From Gammaproteobacteria bacterium 42_54_T18 (GTDB lineage Bacteria > Pseudomonadota > Gammaproteobacteria > Pseudomonadales > Ketobacteraceae), in assembly GCA_002163245.1 (NCBI GenBank), contig MAAL01000115.1, positions 1 through 64,000 of the forward strand: a DNA stretch of 64,000 nt. The letters are read 5' to 3'. This document shows positions 1 to 9,326 of this stretch, in pieces; the first letter of the stretch is position 1, and the number at the start of each line of letters is the position of its first letter. Both the position numbers and the translations under genes were made by a program. Below the pieces are notes generated by a model that saw only the letters and a program-made list of their open reading frames with translations, made no database searches and was not told where the DNA came from.

Positions 1-3000
1 CTGAGAGTATCATTGCCCGCACCACCATAAACCTCATCGTTACCATCCCCTGCTTGAATCACATCGTTACCCGCATCACCGTATAAGTGATCATCGCCAG
101 AACCTGAATCTAACGTATCGTCACCATTCCCGCCCGAAATGACATCATCAAATGCAAAAGTAGTAATTTTATCATTACCACCTTTACCATTAACAATAAC
201 GGCATCATTCCACGTAACAATGACGTCGTCTCCTTCTGTTCCCATACTATCGAGCACGAATTGTTTTATTTCAGGAACAGATATTTGTTCACCATTTTCA
301 AATGCCAACGTCTCTATCCGGTATTCGCTTCCCAAAAACCAATTTTCAACATGTATGCTACTTTCCGCTTCAACAACTTGCAGGCTTACAACGCCTTCAT
401 CCCTTCCTCCCTGCTCGTTTTCAACGATATAGTGAAACGATGCTTGACCACGAAACCCGTCTTCGGGTTCAAAGTTAATAGTTCCGTCTTCTGCGAACGA
501 AACATTACCACCTACTGCATCTTTTACTTCCACTATCGTTAGGGTTTCATTGTTTAAATCAACATCATTTTCCAACAAAGCGGCACTTTCAATGTCTGTG
601 CTCACATCTCCTTCAATCGCTATAAAGTCATCAGAAACAATAGGCTTTTGCGTGATACCACCAACATGACCGTAGCCTAAACGCATATCGGCAAGCATTA
701 GCCCGCTGTCGTAAATCCTATCGGAAGTATCAGCAATCACAATTTTAATATGATGCTTGCCATTGTTATTCACGGCCATTTCATTATCTAACAAACCTGT
801 TAACGTAAGGCGGGAGGATACGCCATCATATTCGATCGAGAACCGGCTTCCATCACTTTCAACACCATCTTCTACTTCTAGTTCATTACTATGAAAAAAT
901 GTCGCATCGTTAACACTAAGGGGCTTACTGGGATCTCCGAAATATGCATAATTAACACCGTCGACAAAGATAGCCGCGCCATCAATAAATTGAGTGGCCG
1001 TATATTCTGGAAATTCATCCGATCCAAAAATAAAATCCAACTCGATTGATGTAGCTGTTTCATCGGTAACTGTAAAATCAAACTCTAAAACTGCCTTATC
1101 AAACGTATCAACCGCCACCGGTGAAGGCTCTGCGTTCAGCAAGACTTCTTCTAATGTAACGTCCGCACCAGTTCCTGTTTGAACACTGTAATCTTCACTT
1201 GTATTGGTATCGGGTGGAGTTCCATCTCCGCTAGTAATAAGAATCGCGTGTTCATTTAGAAATATTTTTTCTCCTGTCTCTGCAACCCCTAAATAGGGGT
1301 TTTCAACCCAGCCGAATTGACTTCCTTCGCCCTCAGTCGTCACGCTCATTGGATCAAACACAATGTCATCTGTATCATACGCCAATAATTTTTCGACTAA
1401 TTGTTGAGAGGATTCGCTCTCATGATATGTGGGGTATTCCCCTTCGAATGGATTGTTTACCACTATGTCATCACTGGCTATCTCATCAACAGATGAAGTA
1501 TCAGAAATTTTATTCTCAATATTATGGTTGCTCAAATTAACGCCCAACATGGGATTAATCGAAATCACTAACGAGTTATCATATTTTGAGAATTTCAGGA
1601 AATCCGCACTAATACCATTACCAAAAGCCAAGGTATCTAACAGCTCGTTGGAAGTAGCTAATGAAAATTGGCCAACACTTCCTTTCCCACCAGCGCTATC
1701 TGAATAACTAACGGTTTTAACGAGCACGTTGCCCTCGCCATCGGATTGATTCACCACTTCACTCTGCAGTTGTATATCAGTAATACCCACGTCGGAGAGA
1801 TCTCTTAGCTCGCCATCATCCGTCAATCCATTACTATTCGCATCTTGCCAAACCTGAAGTTTTCCCCATTGGCTATCTAGACTACTAATCATGCCATCTA
1901 AATTAGAATCCAGTTCCGCAAGGGCTTGCAAGCCTTCTTCTGCTATCTCTCCGTTTTGTAAACGCGTTTGATCGCCAAATAACTCTCGCCCACTATTGAT
2001 TACACCATCATTATTTCGATCATATACCAACAAGCCGTCATCTGGCTTTACCCAGCCCGTTAGTTCCAAATTACCATCATCGTTATGATCAAACAATGTG
2101 CCTTGACCAAAAGCATGAGTTTCCAACCCATCTTTATCTAAGTCGACAATCAAAGGATCAATGATACGAATACTAAACGTACTAAGGTCATTTATAACAT
2201 CATTCCCATCACCAAGATTGTAAACGTACGTATCAGCCGATGCTTTTCCAATGAGACGATCATTCCCTACTCCGCCCTGTATATAATTTTGGCTATCCAA
2301 CTGTGGCCTACCCTGTACAACCGAGATGGCTTCAGAAACAACCTCAAGCGTATCATCTCCCTCTCCTCCATATAGTCGATTATCCCCAAACAAACCGACA
2401 CTGATATTGTCATTGCCAACACCACCAAAAACAATGTCATTACCATTGTTCGCTAAAATATTATCGTCACCTTCCAGCCCTAGTATAAAGTCGTTATAGA
2501 TACTTGCAGTAACAGACTGCGTTTCGGCGGAATCTTCATGAAGGCTATATCCTTCCTCAGAGATATCTTTTATGGCAGACATCAATGCTTCATCGCTGAA
2601 TATTTCTCCCTTCCACTCGCCCTCTCCCTGAGTTAGCGTTAGAAATTCGAAAAGTTCTAACGCCTTTAACGCAGTAATCTCCGGTTCTTGTGAAAAATCG
2701 ACTTCAATAACCGTTTTAACTAAGGTAAAATCTAATTCAAGTTTTGTACTTTCGTTGTTGAGAGACACTTGAGAAAATGCCAGCAACGACTTCAAATGCG
2801 TTTGAGACATCAACCCCGCATATTGATTATCAAAAAAGTTATTGTAAAAATCCTCTAAGGCTGTGCCCGCTAAATCATTGGGGTTAACACCATCCACTCC
2901 CTCTATAGTACGACCCGCAAACGCCTCAATAACAGCAAGATGTTGCGCGTCCACAAAAGCACCTCGGGAAGAAGATTCAACAGTATCAGCACCTGTCCAC

Positions 3001-4364
3001 TTAAGTAGAATCTCTTCCATCAGCATCTTACGCTCAGTCGCAGCCCCTTCGCTGACAAACTCCTCCACCAACATTTTTAACTCGCCCGTTTCATCTCGCA
3101 TAATGGCTTGATGTAAACTATACACAGTCCCAGTAGCATGCATATTTGGCAAAAAAGAAACATCTTCGGAAACCACTAGCATTTCCGTAACTCCGGTGGT
3201 CATTACATCTCGATCCAACTGAAACTGTCCCATGGCAACAGAGCTTCCGTCTGAGCGAACCACCTCAGACTGGCTGACTAATATATTTCCATTCCCGTCA
3301 TCGGTACCACTCTCTTCTGCCGCCAGGCTTATTGACTGAAGCCCTAATTCTTCTAGGCTTAGTAACTCCTCAACTTCGCTAACTCCATTTCGATTTAGAT
3401 CTTTCCATATCTTTAGGTCTAACCATTTTTCATCTTCAGAATTTATGAGGCCGTCATTATTGCTGTCAAATTCTGCAAGGGCTTCATAGCCGTTCGTCGC
3501 CAACTCTCCGCTCTCGAGCAAAGTCTGGTCACCAAACAGTTCACGACCTGAATTAATAACACCATCTGCGTTTCTATCAACAACAAGCAATCCATCATCC
3601 ACCTCAGCCCATGAACTCAGCTCCGAAAACCCATCGGCATTGTGATCAAAAAAAACACCGTGATCCACATCGCTGGTATGAAACCCATCCCCATCCAAAT
3701 CCACTATCAAAGGGTCAAGAACATTTGTTGTCGAACGTATTTGCTCAATTTCTGACAACTCAGGGAATTGGGTTTCGAAGAATGGATCTCCATAGATCCC
3801 ATTGCTTACTCTACTAATCATTTCGCCTTTTATTCGCTCAATCTCATGTACCATCCAATAAATTGAATTGGGGTCTCGATAAACATCAGTCAAGGTATTA
3901 TAGAATCCAGAGGTTACTGCATAAGCAATAGAAATTGGATTCACCGGAATAGTAGTAAATATCAAGCTAATTTGCTTAGAAAATATATCTGGCGGCAACT
4001 TAGGCGTAAAAAGAAGGGCTATTTCATCAAAATCGAGTACGGAATTTTTATTGGCTGGCGTAGGTGAATCTCTAAATATTTGAATAGCCTCCTCTCTCAT
4101 GTAAGTTGCATACACCCAAGTTAACGTATTTACTGTCCACTCTGAAACATCAACCACATTTTTTGCATTCTCCAAGAACGCCGACAATTTCCCCAAAAAA
4201 CCAGGATCTTTGATCTTATTTTCTTCAATGAAGTTCACCGTATTAACAAATTTTTCGGTAAACTTAGATACTTTCGCCATATGGCAAATCGCTTCATGGA
4301 CAATCGGAGTTAGCCCCAAATCCTTAATAGCATCCTTAACTTCAGAATTAACACATTCACTCAT
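1..4364 (-). CDS. RTX-family calcium-binding secreted protein with two FrpC-type self-processing modules (partial, C-terminus off the left edge)
   Basis: The frame is open from ATG at 4364 to the window edge (about 1454 codons seen). An AGGTGA ribosome site at 4373-4378 decides the start. The first ~215 residues are helical and unrecognised. At Asp217-Pro218 begins a module of Ca-loop motifs (VDLDGDGF, FDHNADG, DDGLLVVDRNADG, ELFGDQT, KIWKDLNRNG) that matches my memory of the self-processing module of Neisseria FrpC. A second copy begins at Asp736-Pro737. Glycine/aspartate nonapeptide (RTX) repeats lie between the copies (~625-730) and at the window edge (~1375-1454). About residues 1055-1200 look like a choice-of-anchor L domain (LDFIFGSDEFPEY), followed by a cadherin-like/tandem-95 domain (~1245-1325). 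There is no N-terminal signal peptide, consistent with type I export by the adjacent hlyB-hlyD. The C-terminal secretion signal is outside the window. The biological target is unknown. Confidence 0.85.
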   Translation of the reverse strand, partial: MSECVNSEVKDAIKDLGLTPIVHEAICHMAKVSKFTEKFVNTVNFIEENKIKDPGFLGKLSAFLENAKNVVDVSEWTVNTLTWVYATYMREEAIQIFRDSPTPANKNSVLDFDEIALLFTPKLPPDIFSKQISLIFTTIPVNPISIAYAVTSGFYNTLTDVYRDPNSIYWMVHEIERIKGEMISRVSNGIYGDPFFETQFPELSEIEQIRSTTNVLDPLIVDLDGDGFHTSDVDHGVFFDHNADGFSELSSWAEVDDGLLVVDRNADGVINSGRELFGDQTLLESGELATNGYEALAEFDSNNDGLINSEDEKWLDLKIWKDLNRNGVSEVEELLSLEELGLQSISLAAEESGTDDGNGNILVSQSEVVRSDGSSVAMGQFQLDRDVMTTGVTEMLVVSEDVSFLPNMHATGTVYSLHQAIMRDETGELKMLVEEFVSEGAATERKMLMEEILLKWTGADTVESSSRGAFVDAQHLAVIEAFAGRTIEGVDGVNPNDLAGTALEDFYNNFFDNQYAGLMSQTHLKSLLAFSQVSLNNESTKLELDFTLVKTVIEVDFSQEPEITALKALELFEFLTLTQGEGEWKGEIFSDEALMSAIKDISEEGYSLHEDSAETQSVTASIYNDFILGLEGDDNILANNGNDIVFGGVGNDNISVGLFGDNRLYGGEGDDTLEVVSEAISVVQGRPQLDSQNYIQGGVGNDRLIGKASADTYVYNLGDGNDVINDLSTFSIRIIDPLIVDLDKDGLETHAFGQGTLFDHNDDGNLELTGWVKPDDGLLVYDRNNDGVINSGRELFGDQTRLQNGEIAEEGLQALAELDSNLDGMISSLDSQWGKLQVWQDANSNGLTDDGELRDLSDVGITDIQLQSEVVNQSDGEGNVLVKTVSYSDSAGGKGSVGQFSLATSNELLDTLAFGNGISADFLKFSKYDNSLVISINPMLGVNLSNHNIENKISDTSSVDEIASDDIVVNNPFEGEYPTYHESESSQQLVEKLLAYDTDDIVFDPMSVTTEGEGSQFGWVENPYLGVAETGEKIFLNEHAILITSGDGTPPDTNTSEDYSVQTGTGADVTLEEVLLNAEPSPVAVDTFDKAVLEFDFTVTDETATSIELDFIFGSDEFPEYTATQFIDGAAIFVDGVNYAYFGDPSKPLSVNDATFFHSNELEVEDGVESDGSRFSIEYDGVSSRLTLTGLLDNEMAVNNNGKHHIKIVIADTSDRIYDSGLMLADMRLGYGHVGGITQKPIVSDDFIAIEGDVSTDIESAALLENDVDLNNETLTIVEVKDAVGGNVSFAEDGTINFEPEDGFRGQASFHYIVENEQGGRDEGVVSLQVVEAESSIHVENWFLGSEYRIETLAFENGEQISVPEIKQFVLDSMGTEGDDVIVTWNDAVIVNGKGGNDKITTFAFDDVISGGNGDDTLDSGSGDDHLYGDAGNDVIQAGDGNDEVYGGAGNDTL

Positions 4365-4465
4365 AACAAATATCACCTAAAAAATATGATTTTATGATTC
4401 CAATCCAAGGCAAACAATATTTCCCTCAGAAAAAATGACACTCGACATAAAAATAAGCCTAGCAC

Positions 4466-5893
4466 TCAGCGCTCCCTCAGCCCTTCCTTTCCATGCCTCA
4501 ACAACGGTGCCAAGAAAAACTCAATAATTCTTCGCTTCCCAGTTTGTACTTCTGCTGTAACAGCCATACCCGGTATTAGTTTGACATCTTTACCATTAAC
4601 CAAAATAGTATTCTTCTTCATCCGTAAATGCATACCAAAAATAAGTCCGCGATTCTCATCCACCGTAGCGTCATCGGACACTGTAAAAACTTCACCTTCA
4701 ATCACGCCGTATTTAGTAAACGGGAATGTATGAATCTTAATTTCTGCTGCCATGTCCTCATGCACAAAACCAATATCTTTATTTTCCAAGAAAACTTCAA
4801 CCTCTAGCAATTCTTCTGCTGGCACAATTAACATTAATTGCTGAGCCTCTGTCACCACACCGCCAATAGTACTAATAGCGAGATTTTGAACCTGACCTGC
4901 CACAGGGGAATAGAGTGTTTGCTTGGCATTTAAATCGGTTGCTTTTGCTAGCTCCTCTTGTAGCGATTCAATCTGCTGCTGCATTTGCGCGGCGTTTGCC
5001 AACTGATCCGCCTTAGTTTGGGCTACTAGTACATTGATTTGTTGTCGTACTTCCGCTTTTGCGGCCGTGAGCTGCTTTACTCGTTGCTTTTCCATCGCCA
5101 AATCTTGCGATTGCTGGATGCGCTCTTGTTCCATTTGCAAATAATCAATTTCCGAAGCAAATCGTTTGTCATACAGACCTTTCATCACCGACGTTCTTTT
5201 TGAAACGATCGGTAACGTTTTGGTTAGTTTTATGACACTTTCTCGCGTCGCAGCTTCTTCAGCTTGGGTTTTTAGCAACGTACTTTGCAGTCTTTTCCAT
5301 TGTGCCCAATACTGTTGCCATTGCTGCCACAACAGACGCTTGTATAGCTTCGACTCCCTTTCTGTTGCTTGCAGTGGCGCAGAAACAGACAAAGTGGAGA
5401 AATCCAGGGATAGATAATCCAACACGCTCTGTTTTTCTACTGACATTTCCAGTAACGTTAACATCGCCTCTAAGACAGCTAGCTGTCGTTGTGATCGATA
5501 CAGTTCACCAGCGAGTCTTTTTTCATCCGCAACCGTTAACGTTCGATCTAGCTCTATAAGCGACTGCCCTTTGCTAACATACTCACCTTCGCTTACCAGA
5601 ATATTTTTCACAACGGCCTTTTCCAGCGGTTGGATTTGTTTGACACGGGAGCTGGGGATAATTTTCCCTTCGGCAGAAGCAACAACATTCACCTCACCTA
5701 TACACGCCCAAGCAATACCGATAACCAGCAACCCGATTAAAACCCAAATCAACCAGCGGGCTAATGGATTCGGTGGAGCCTCTTGTATTTCTAGTGCAGC
5801 AGGTAAGAATGCTGCCAACTCTCGTGTCTTGGCGCCATCTCCCAGCTTGTTCCGGTTCTGCCAGGCATCTTTGAACACGGCAATGGCGCTCAT
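4466..5893 (-). CDS. hlyD: HlyD-family type I secretion membrane fusion protein
   Basis: 475 residues. A short cytoplasmic N-terminus precedes one membrane segment (about residues 46-66, rich in Leu/Ile/Val). A lipoyl-like half (VKQIQPLEKAVVKNILV) follows, then a long alpha-helical coiled-coil hairpin rich in Gln/Glu/Lys (about 130-310), the second lipoyl half and a beta-barrel region. This is the usual HlyD order and size. The protein should bridge the inner-membrane ABC transporter to a TolC-like outer-membrane channel; no tolC gene is seen in the window. Its ATG overlaps the hlyB stop (ATGA), so the two are translationally coupled. The RTX gene starts about 100 bp downstream on the same strand and is the obvious cargo. 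Confidence 0.93.
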   Translation of the reverse strand: MSAIAVFKDAWQNRNKLGDGAKTRELAAFLPAALEIQEAPPNPLARWLIWVLIGLLVIGIAWACIGEVNVVASAEGKIIPSSRVKQIQPLEKAVVKNILVSEGEYVSKGQSLIELDRTLTVADEKRLAGELYRSQRQLAVLEAMLTLLEMSVEKQSVLDYLSLDFSTLSVSAPLQATERESKLYKRLLWQQWQQYWAQWKRLQSTLLKTQAEEAATRESVIKLTKTLPIVSKRTSVMKGLYDKRFASEIDYLQMEQERIQQSQDLAMEKQRVKQLTAAKAEVRQQINVLVAQTKADQLANAAQMQQQIESLQEELAKATDLNAKQTLYSPVAGQVQNLAISTIGGVVTEAQQLMLIVPAEELLEVEVFLENKDIGFVHEDMAAEIKIHTFPFTKYGVIEGEVFTVSDDATVDENRGLIFGMHLRMKKNTILVNGKDVKLIPGMAVTAEVQTGKRRIIEFFLAPLLRHGKEGLRER

Positions 5894-8181
5894 TGTTCGT
5901 CTTCCGTCACGTTTGTTACTTTCTGCTCTTTTGTGGCTATCTGGCTTGTCTGACGTGATGTTTTTCTCTGTGGCGATTGCGACCTATTCTGAGCTTGCCT
6001 TTTGTCTTTCGAGGTGCCATTTTGCAGGCTTGGAACATGACTTTGATAGCTATACAACTTCGCATAATAGCGATTGAGTTTAATCAGTTGATCGTGAGTT
6101 CCTTGCTCAACAATACGTCCCTTGTCCATAACAACAATACGATTGCACTGGCGCACGGTACTCAAACGATGGGCAATAATAAATACACTTCGCCCTTTAC
6201 AGATGCTCACCATATTATCCTGAACCAAGCGTTCCGATTCATAGTCAAGTGCACTGGTGGCTTCATCAAAAATAAGAATGCGAGGATTAGTAATTAGCGC
6301 CCTCGCGATTGCCAATCGCTGACGTTGGCCACCAGAAAGGTTGCTACCTTGCTCACCAACAATATTATCGTAACCCTCCGGTAAATCGACAATAAATTCA
6401 TGGGCGCCGGACATTTTGGCGGCGGCCACCACCCTTTCCATTGGTGTGGATGGATCTGCCAAAGCGATGTTTTCTCGAATAGTGCGATTAAATAAGAAGT
6501 TCTCCTGTAACACCACGCCAATTTGCTTGCGCAACCACGCAGTGTCCACCATGGACAAGTCAACACCGTCAATAAGTACTCTTCCGGATTCCGGAATATA
6601 TAATCGCTGTACAAGTTTCGTAATGGTACTTTTTCCTGACCCTGATCGACCCACAATGCCAATCACTTCGCCAGGCCTTACTTTTAAACTCAGGTCATCC
6701 AAAACAATAGGGCTATCGGTACGATAACGGAAACGCACACGTTCCAGTGCCACCGCACCTTTCAGCGAGGGTAAACGCGACCGATTCGGATTAAAACCCG
6801 GCTCACGGGGCGTATTAAGAATATCACCTAGACGTGCAATGGAAATTCCTGCCTGTTGAAAATCTTGCCACAGTTGAACCAATTTCAAAATTGGTCCGCT
6901 AACGCGACCTGCCAACATATTAAAGGCCACCAGTTGTCCCACACTGATATCGCCATCGATAACTAAATGTGCACCCCACCAAATAATACCCAGCGTCATC
7001 AACTTATTAATCAGTCCCGCAATTTGGTTTGCCACATTCCCCAGGTTTTGACTGCGAAACGAAGCATGTACGTAGCTGGAAAGGTGATCTTCCAACTTAC
7101 GACGCATTTGTGGCTCGACTGCCATGGATTTAACGGTACCGATGCCGGTAATAGATTCCGTTAAAAATGCGGTATTGGCTGCGCCATGTTTAAATTTTTC
7201 ATCCAATCTATGGCGAAGAATTGGTGTGATGAATACTGAAAGTAAAATATAGAAAGGGATGGTGCCGAATACGATCCAAGTCAAGGCTGGGCTGTAATAC
7301 CACATTACCGCTAAAAACACGAAGACAAAAAACAGGTCAATCACCAGAGTTAACGCTGTGCCTGTAATAAAATTTCGAATCGTATCCAACTCACGTACTC
7401 GAGCGACATTTTGCCCCACTTGACGCGACTCAAAATACCCTAAGGGCAAATTCAACAAATGATTAAATAGACGAGAGCCTAACTGCACATCCACGCGATT
7501 AGTGGTGTGACTAAAAATATAGTTACGAATGCCACCAAGTAATGCTTCGAATACAACAACGACAAAAAAACCGACCGCCAGTACATCTAAAGTAGTAAAC
7601 CCTCGATGCACCAACACTTTGTCCATCACTACCTGAAAAAACAAGGGTGTTACTAGCGCAAAGATTTGCAGAAAGAATGATGCTATCAATACTTCAGCAA
7701 ACAGCTTTCGATACTTCACTAAAGCCGGGATAAACCAAGAGATATCGAACTTCTGTTGCAGGCTTTCCCCTAACCCATGACGACGGGTAAGAGCAATAAT
7801 CTCACCCGACCACAGCGCCTCAAACTCGCTAAGAGCAAGGGATCGAGGTGCTTGCTCTCGTAAATCCTGAATAAGCACTCGAGCCTTACTTTCCTGCTCA
7901 ACGGATGCTCCACCCGTATCGTCGTCACAAGACAGTTGTGCAACAATGACATATTCACCATCACGAGTCTTAGCTATAGCAGGTAACATCGCATTGTTGA
8001 GATCAGACAATAAAGGCTTAAAATGTTTCGCTTTTAACGTTAACTCTTTTGCTGCTAGCAATAACTCCGTGTCAGTAAACGACTTACCTGGAAGCGAAAA
8101 CTGGTGCGCTAATTGACCTGGCTCAGCAGGCAGCTGGTGAAATCGCGCAATGGCAACCAGTGAATGTAATCCCGTATCCAT
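5890..8181 (-). CDS. hlyB: HlyB-type type I secretion ABC transporter
   Basis: 763 residues. The N-terminal ~135 residues are a C39-peptidase-like domain. No cysteine sits in the early catalytic region, as in the non-cleaving domain of HlyB, so the cargo should be recognised by a C-terminal signal rather than a cleaved leader. A six-helix membrane domain follows (~150-440), then a nucleotide-binding domain with Walker A GRSGSGKST (~510), signature LSGGQRQR (~614) and Walker B ILIFDEATSALD (~635). A charged, Gln/Arg/Lys-rich tail of ~50 residues at the C-terminus is unusual. It is the first gene of a hlyB-hlyD-RTX operon. A Fur-box-like sequence lies 78 bp upstream (8259-8277), which suggests induction under iron limitation. 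Confidence 0.93.
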   Translation of the reverse strand: MDTGLHSLVAIARFHQLPAEPGQLAHQFSLPGKSFTDTELLLAAKELTLKAKHFKPLLSDLNNAMLPAIAKTRDGEYVIVAQLSCDDDTGGASVEQESKARVLIQDLREQAPRSLALSEFEALWSGEIIALTRRHGLGESLQQKFDISWFIPALVKYRKLFAEVLIASFFLQIFALVTPLFFQVVMDKVLVHRGFTTLDVLAVGFFVVVVFEALLGGIRNYIFSHTTNRVDVQLGSRLFNHLLNLPLGYFESRQVGQNVARVRELDTIRNFITGTALTLVIDLFFVFVFLAVMWYYSPALTWIVFGTIPFYILLSVFITPILRHRLDEKFKHGAANTAFLTESITGIGTVKSMAVEPQMRRKLEDHLSSYVHASFRSQNLGNVANQIAGLINKLMTLGIIWWGAHLVIDGDISVGQLVAFNMLAGRVSGPILKLVQLWQDFQQAGISIARLGDILNTPREPGFNPNRSRLPSLKGAVALERVRFRYRTDSPIVLDDLSLKVRPGEVIGIVGRSGSGKSTITKLVQRLYIPESGRVLIDGVDLSMVDTAWLRKQIGVVLQENFLFNRTIRENIALADPSTPMERVVAAAKMSGAHEFIVDLPEGYDNIVGEQGSNLSGGQRQRLAIARALITNPRILIFDEATSALDYESERLVQDNMVSICKGRSVFIIAHRLSTVRQCNRIVVMDKGRIVEQGTHDQLIKLNRYYAKLYSYQSHVPSLQNGTSKDKRQAQNRSQSPQRKTSRQTSQIATKEQKVTNVTEDEQ

Positions 8182-8258
8182 ACTTCTACTACATCATCCA
8201 TTAATAATTATTCGCCCAACTAGATCACCTAATCGGTTTCGCGAATAGTAATACGAAC

Positions 8259-8277
8259 AATAATGATTATCAATAGC
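8259..8277 (-). promoter_or_regulatory. Probable Fur box upstream of hlyB
   Basis: The 19 bases AATAATGATTATCAATAGC match the classical Fur consensus GATAATGATAATCATTATC at 15 of 19 positions by hand count. The site is 78 bp upstream of the hlyB start. The gene for the weaker site at 8632 faces the other way, so this one most likely serves the secretion operon. Confidence 0.7.
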
Positions 8278-8631
8278 AACAAGGCACCCTTTGTCCTGAA
8301 GGGCTTTCCAACTCACCGACAAATACATCTTTACCTGCTAGTGATGTATTAACCTTCGTACCAAATACAACTGAATTTTCTAGAATTACAAATACCTGTG
8401 TTTTGGACAGCATGAACTGCGTTGAACCGACTTAATTCGAAAGAGTAAAATAATCCATCAAAAACTGTCCAGCCGGTATCTGTGAATATTAAAAGTCTCT
8501 CAGTCGCACCTGCGATTGAATTACGGTGAACTCATTATCACTGATGCTTTTTGATAAACGCTTCAAAAAAATAGCAACACATGATCGACCTTACTTCTTT
8601 AAATGAAATTAAAAATCACCGTCATAATATT

Positions 8632-8650
8632 GCAAACGCGAATCATTATT
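8632..8650 (+). promoter_or_regulatory. Possible Fur box upstream of the barrel/ABC operon
   Basis: GCAAACGCGAATCATTATT matches the 19-bp Fur consensus at 13 of 19 positions. The right half is nearly perfect and the left half poor. It lies ~50 bp upstream of the ATG at 8703. A related sequence (GCAAATACGAATCACT) precedes the receptor gene at 24162. Confidence 0.4.
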
Positions 8651-8702
8651 AATACTATATGCAAAATTCTCGTCTCTCCCTCACACGCATTTTGAAGGTA
8701 TT

Positions 8703-9326
8703 ATGCTCACCTCCTCCCCAAAATCACTTATGCTGTTAGCGCTGCTCCCCCTAACATTCTGCGCTACTTCCACCTTGGCAAGCCCGTTTTATATTGGTGG
8801 GTACGTAGGGAAGTCAACAATTCAGGATGATCACTTTTTTGATCAATTAACAAACGAAACCGACACGGACTACACTAGCAACAGCTATTCCTTATTGGCA
8901 GGAGTAATCATAAAGCAAAACCTCTTGCTCGAATTCGAAGCTGGCACCATAGCACCATACATTTCCGAATCGTCACTAAGCTTTTCGTATGAGGAATTGA
9001 GTATTGAAAATAATTTTCTTCGTATCAACCTACTCCAAACCTTCCCGTTTCCCGGCGGCTATCATTGGTACATAAAAGAAAGTCTTGGAATTATTAGCGC
9101 AAAACAATCGTACACCAACGCTACTGGACAAATTAAAAAACGAGAGAAAACAAACACTATTTTCCTTGGGATTTCTCTGGGCATACAACAAGCGTTTATT
9201 TACCATCGCCAAAAACTAAATGCTTACTTGGAAGTACAATACAGCGGTTACAATTTAGAAAATGACAGCGATACCTACCACATCAGGCAACATTCTTTAG
9301 GTGGCGGCGTTAAGTGGAAATTTTGA
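8703..9326 (+). CDS. Outer-membrane beta-barrel protein of unknown role
   Basis: 207 residues. A signal peptide of ~27 residues ends at ALA-like STLAS before PFYIGGYVGKS. The rest alternates polar and hydrophobic residues, with repeated aromatic-bounded strands (YSLLAGVIIKQNLLLEFEAG, HWYIKESLGIISA) and a final strand GGGVKWKF ending in Phe, as expected of an eight-stranded OmpA/OmpW-like barrel. It is the first gene of a four-gene unit and its stop overlaps the next start. I cannot assign a substrate. Its place in front of an ABCG-type transporter pair and behind a weak Fur-like site suggests an envelope role linked to this iron locus, but that is inference. Confidence 0.75.
   Translation: MLTSSPKSLMLLALLPLTFCATSTLASPFYIGGYVGKSTIQDDHFFDQLTNETDTDYTSNSYSLLAGVIIKQNLLLEFEAGTIAPYISESSLSFSYEELSIENNFLRINLLQTFPFPGGYHWYIKESLGIISAKQSYTNATGQIKKREKTNTIFLGISLGIQQAFIYHRQKLNAYLEVQYSGYNLENDSDTYHIRQHSLGGGVKWKF

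Larger units (their letters stand above)
8182..8702. other. Divergent intergenic region with two Fur-like sites
   Basis: 521 bp between the minus-strand type I secretion operon and the plus-strand barrel/ABC operon. I see no credible gene or RNA in it. It holds one strong and one weak Fur-like site, listed separately. The sequence between them is AT-rich and without a clear inverted repeat. Confidence 0.6.
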
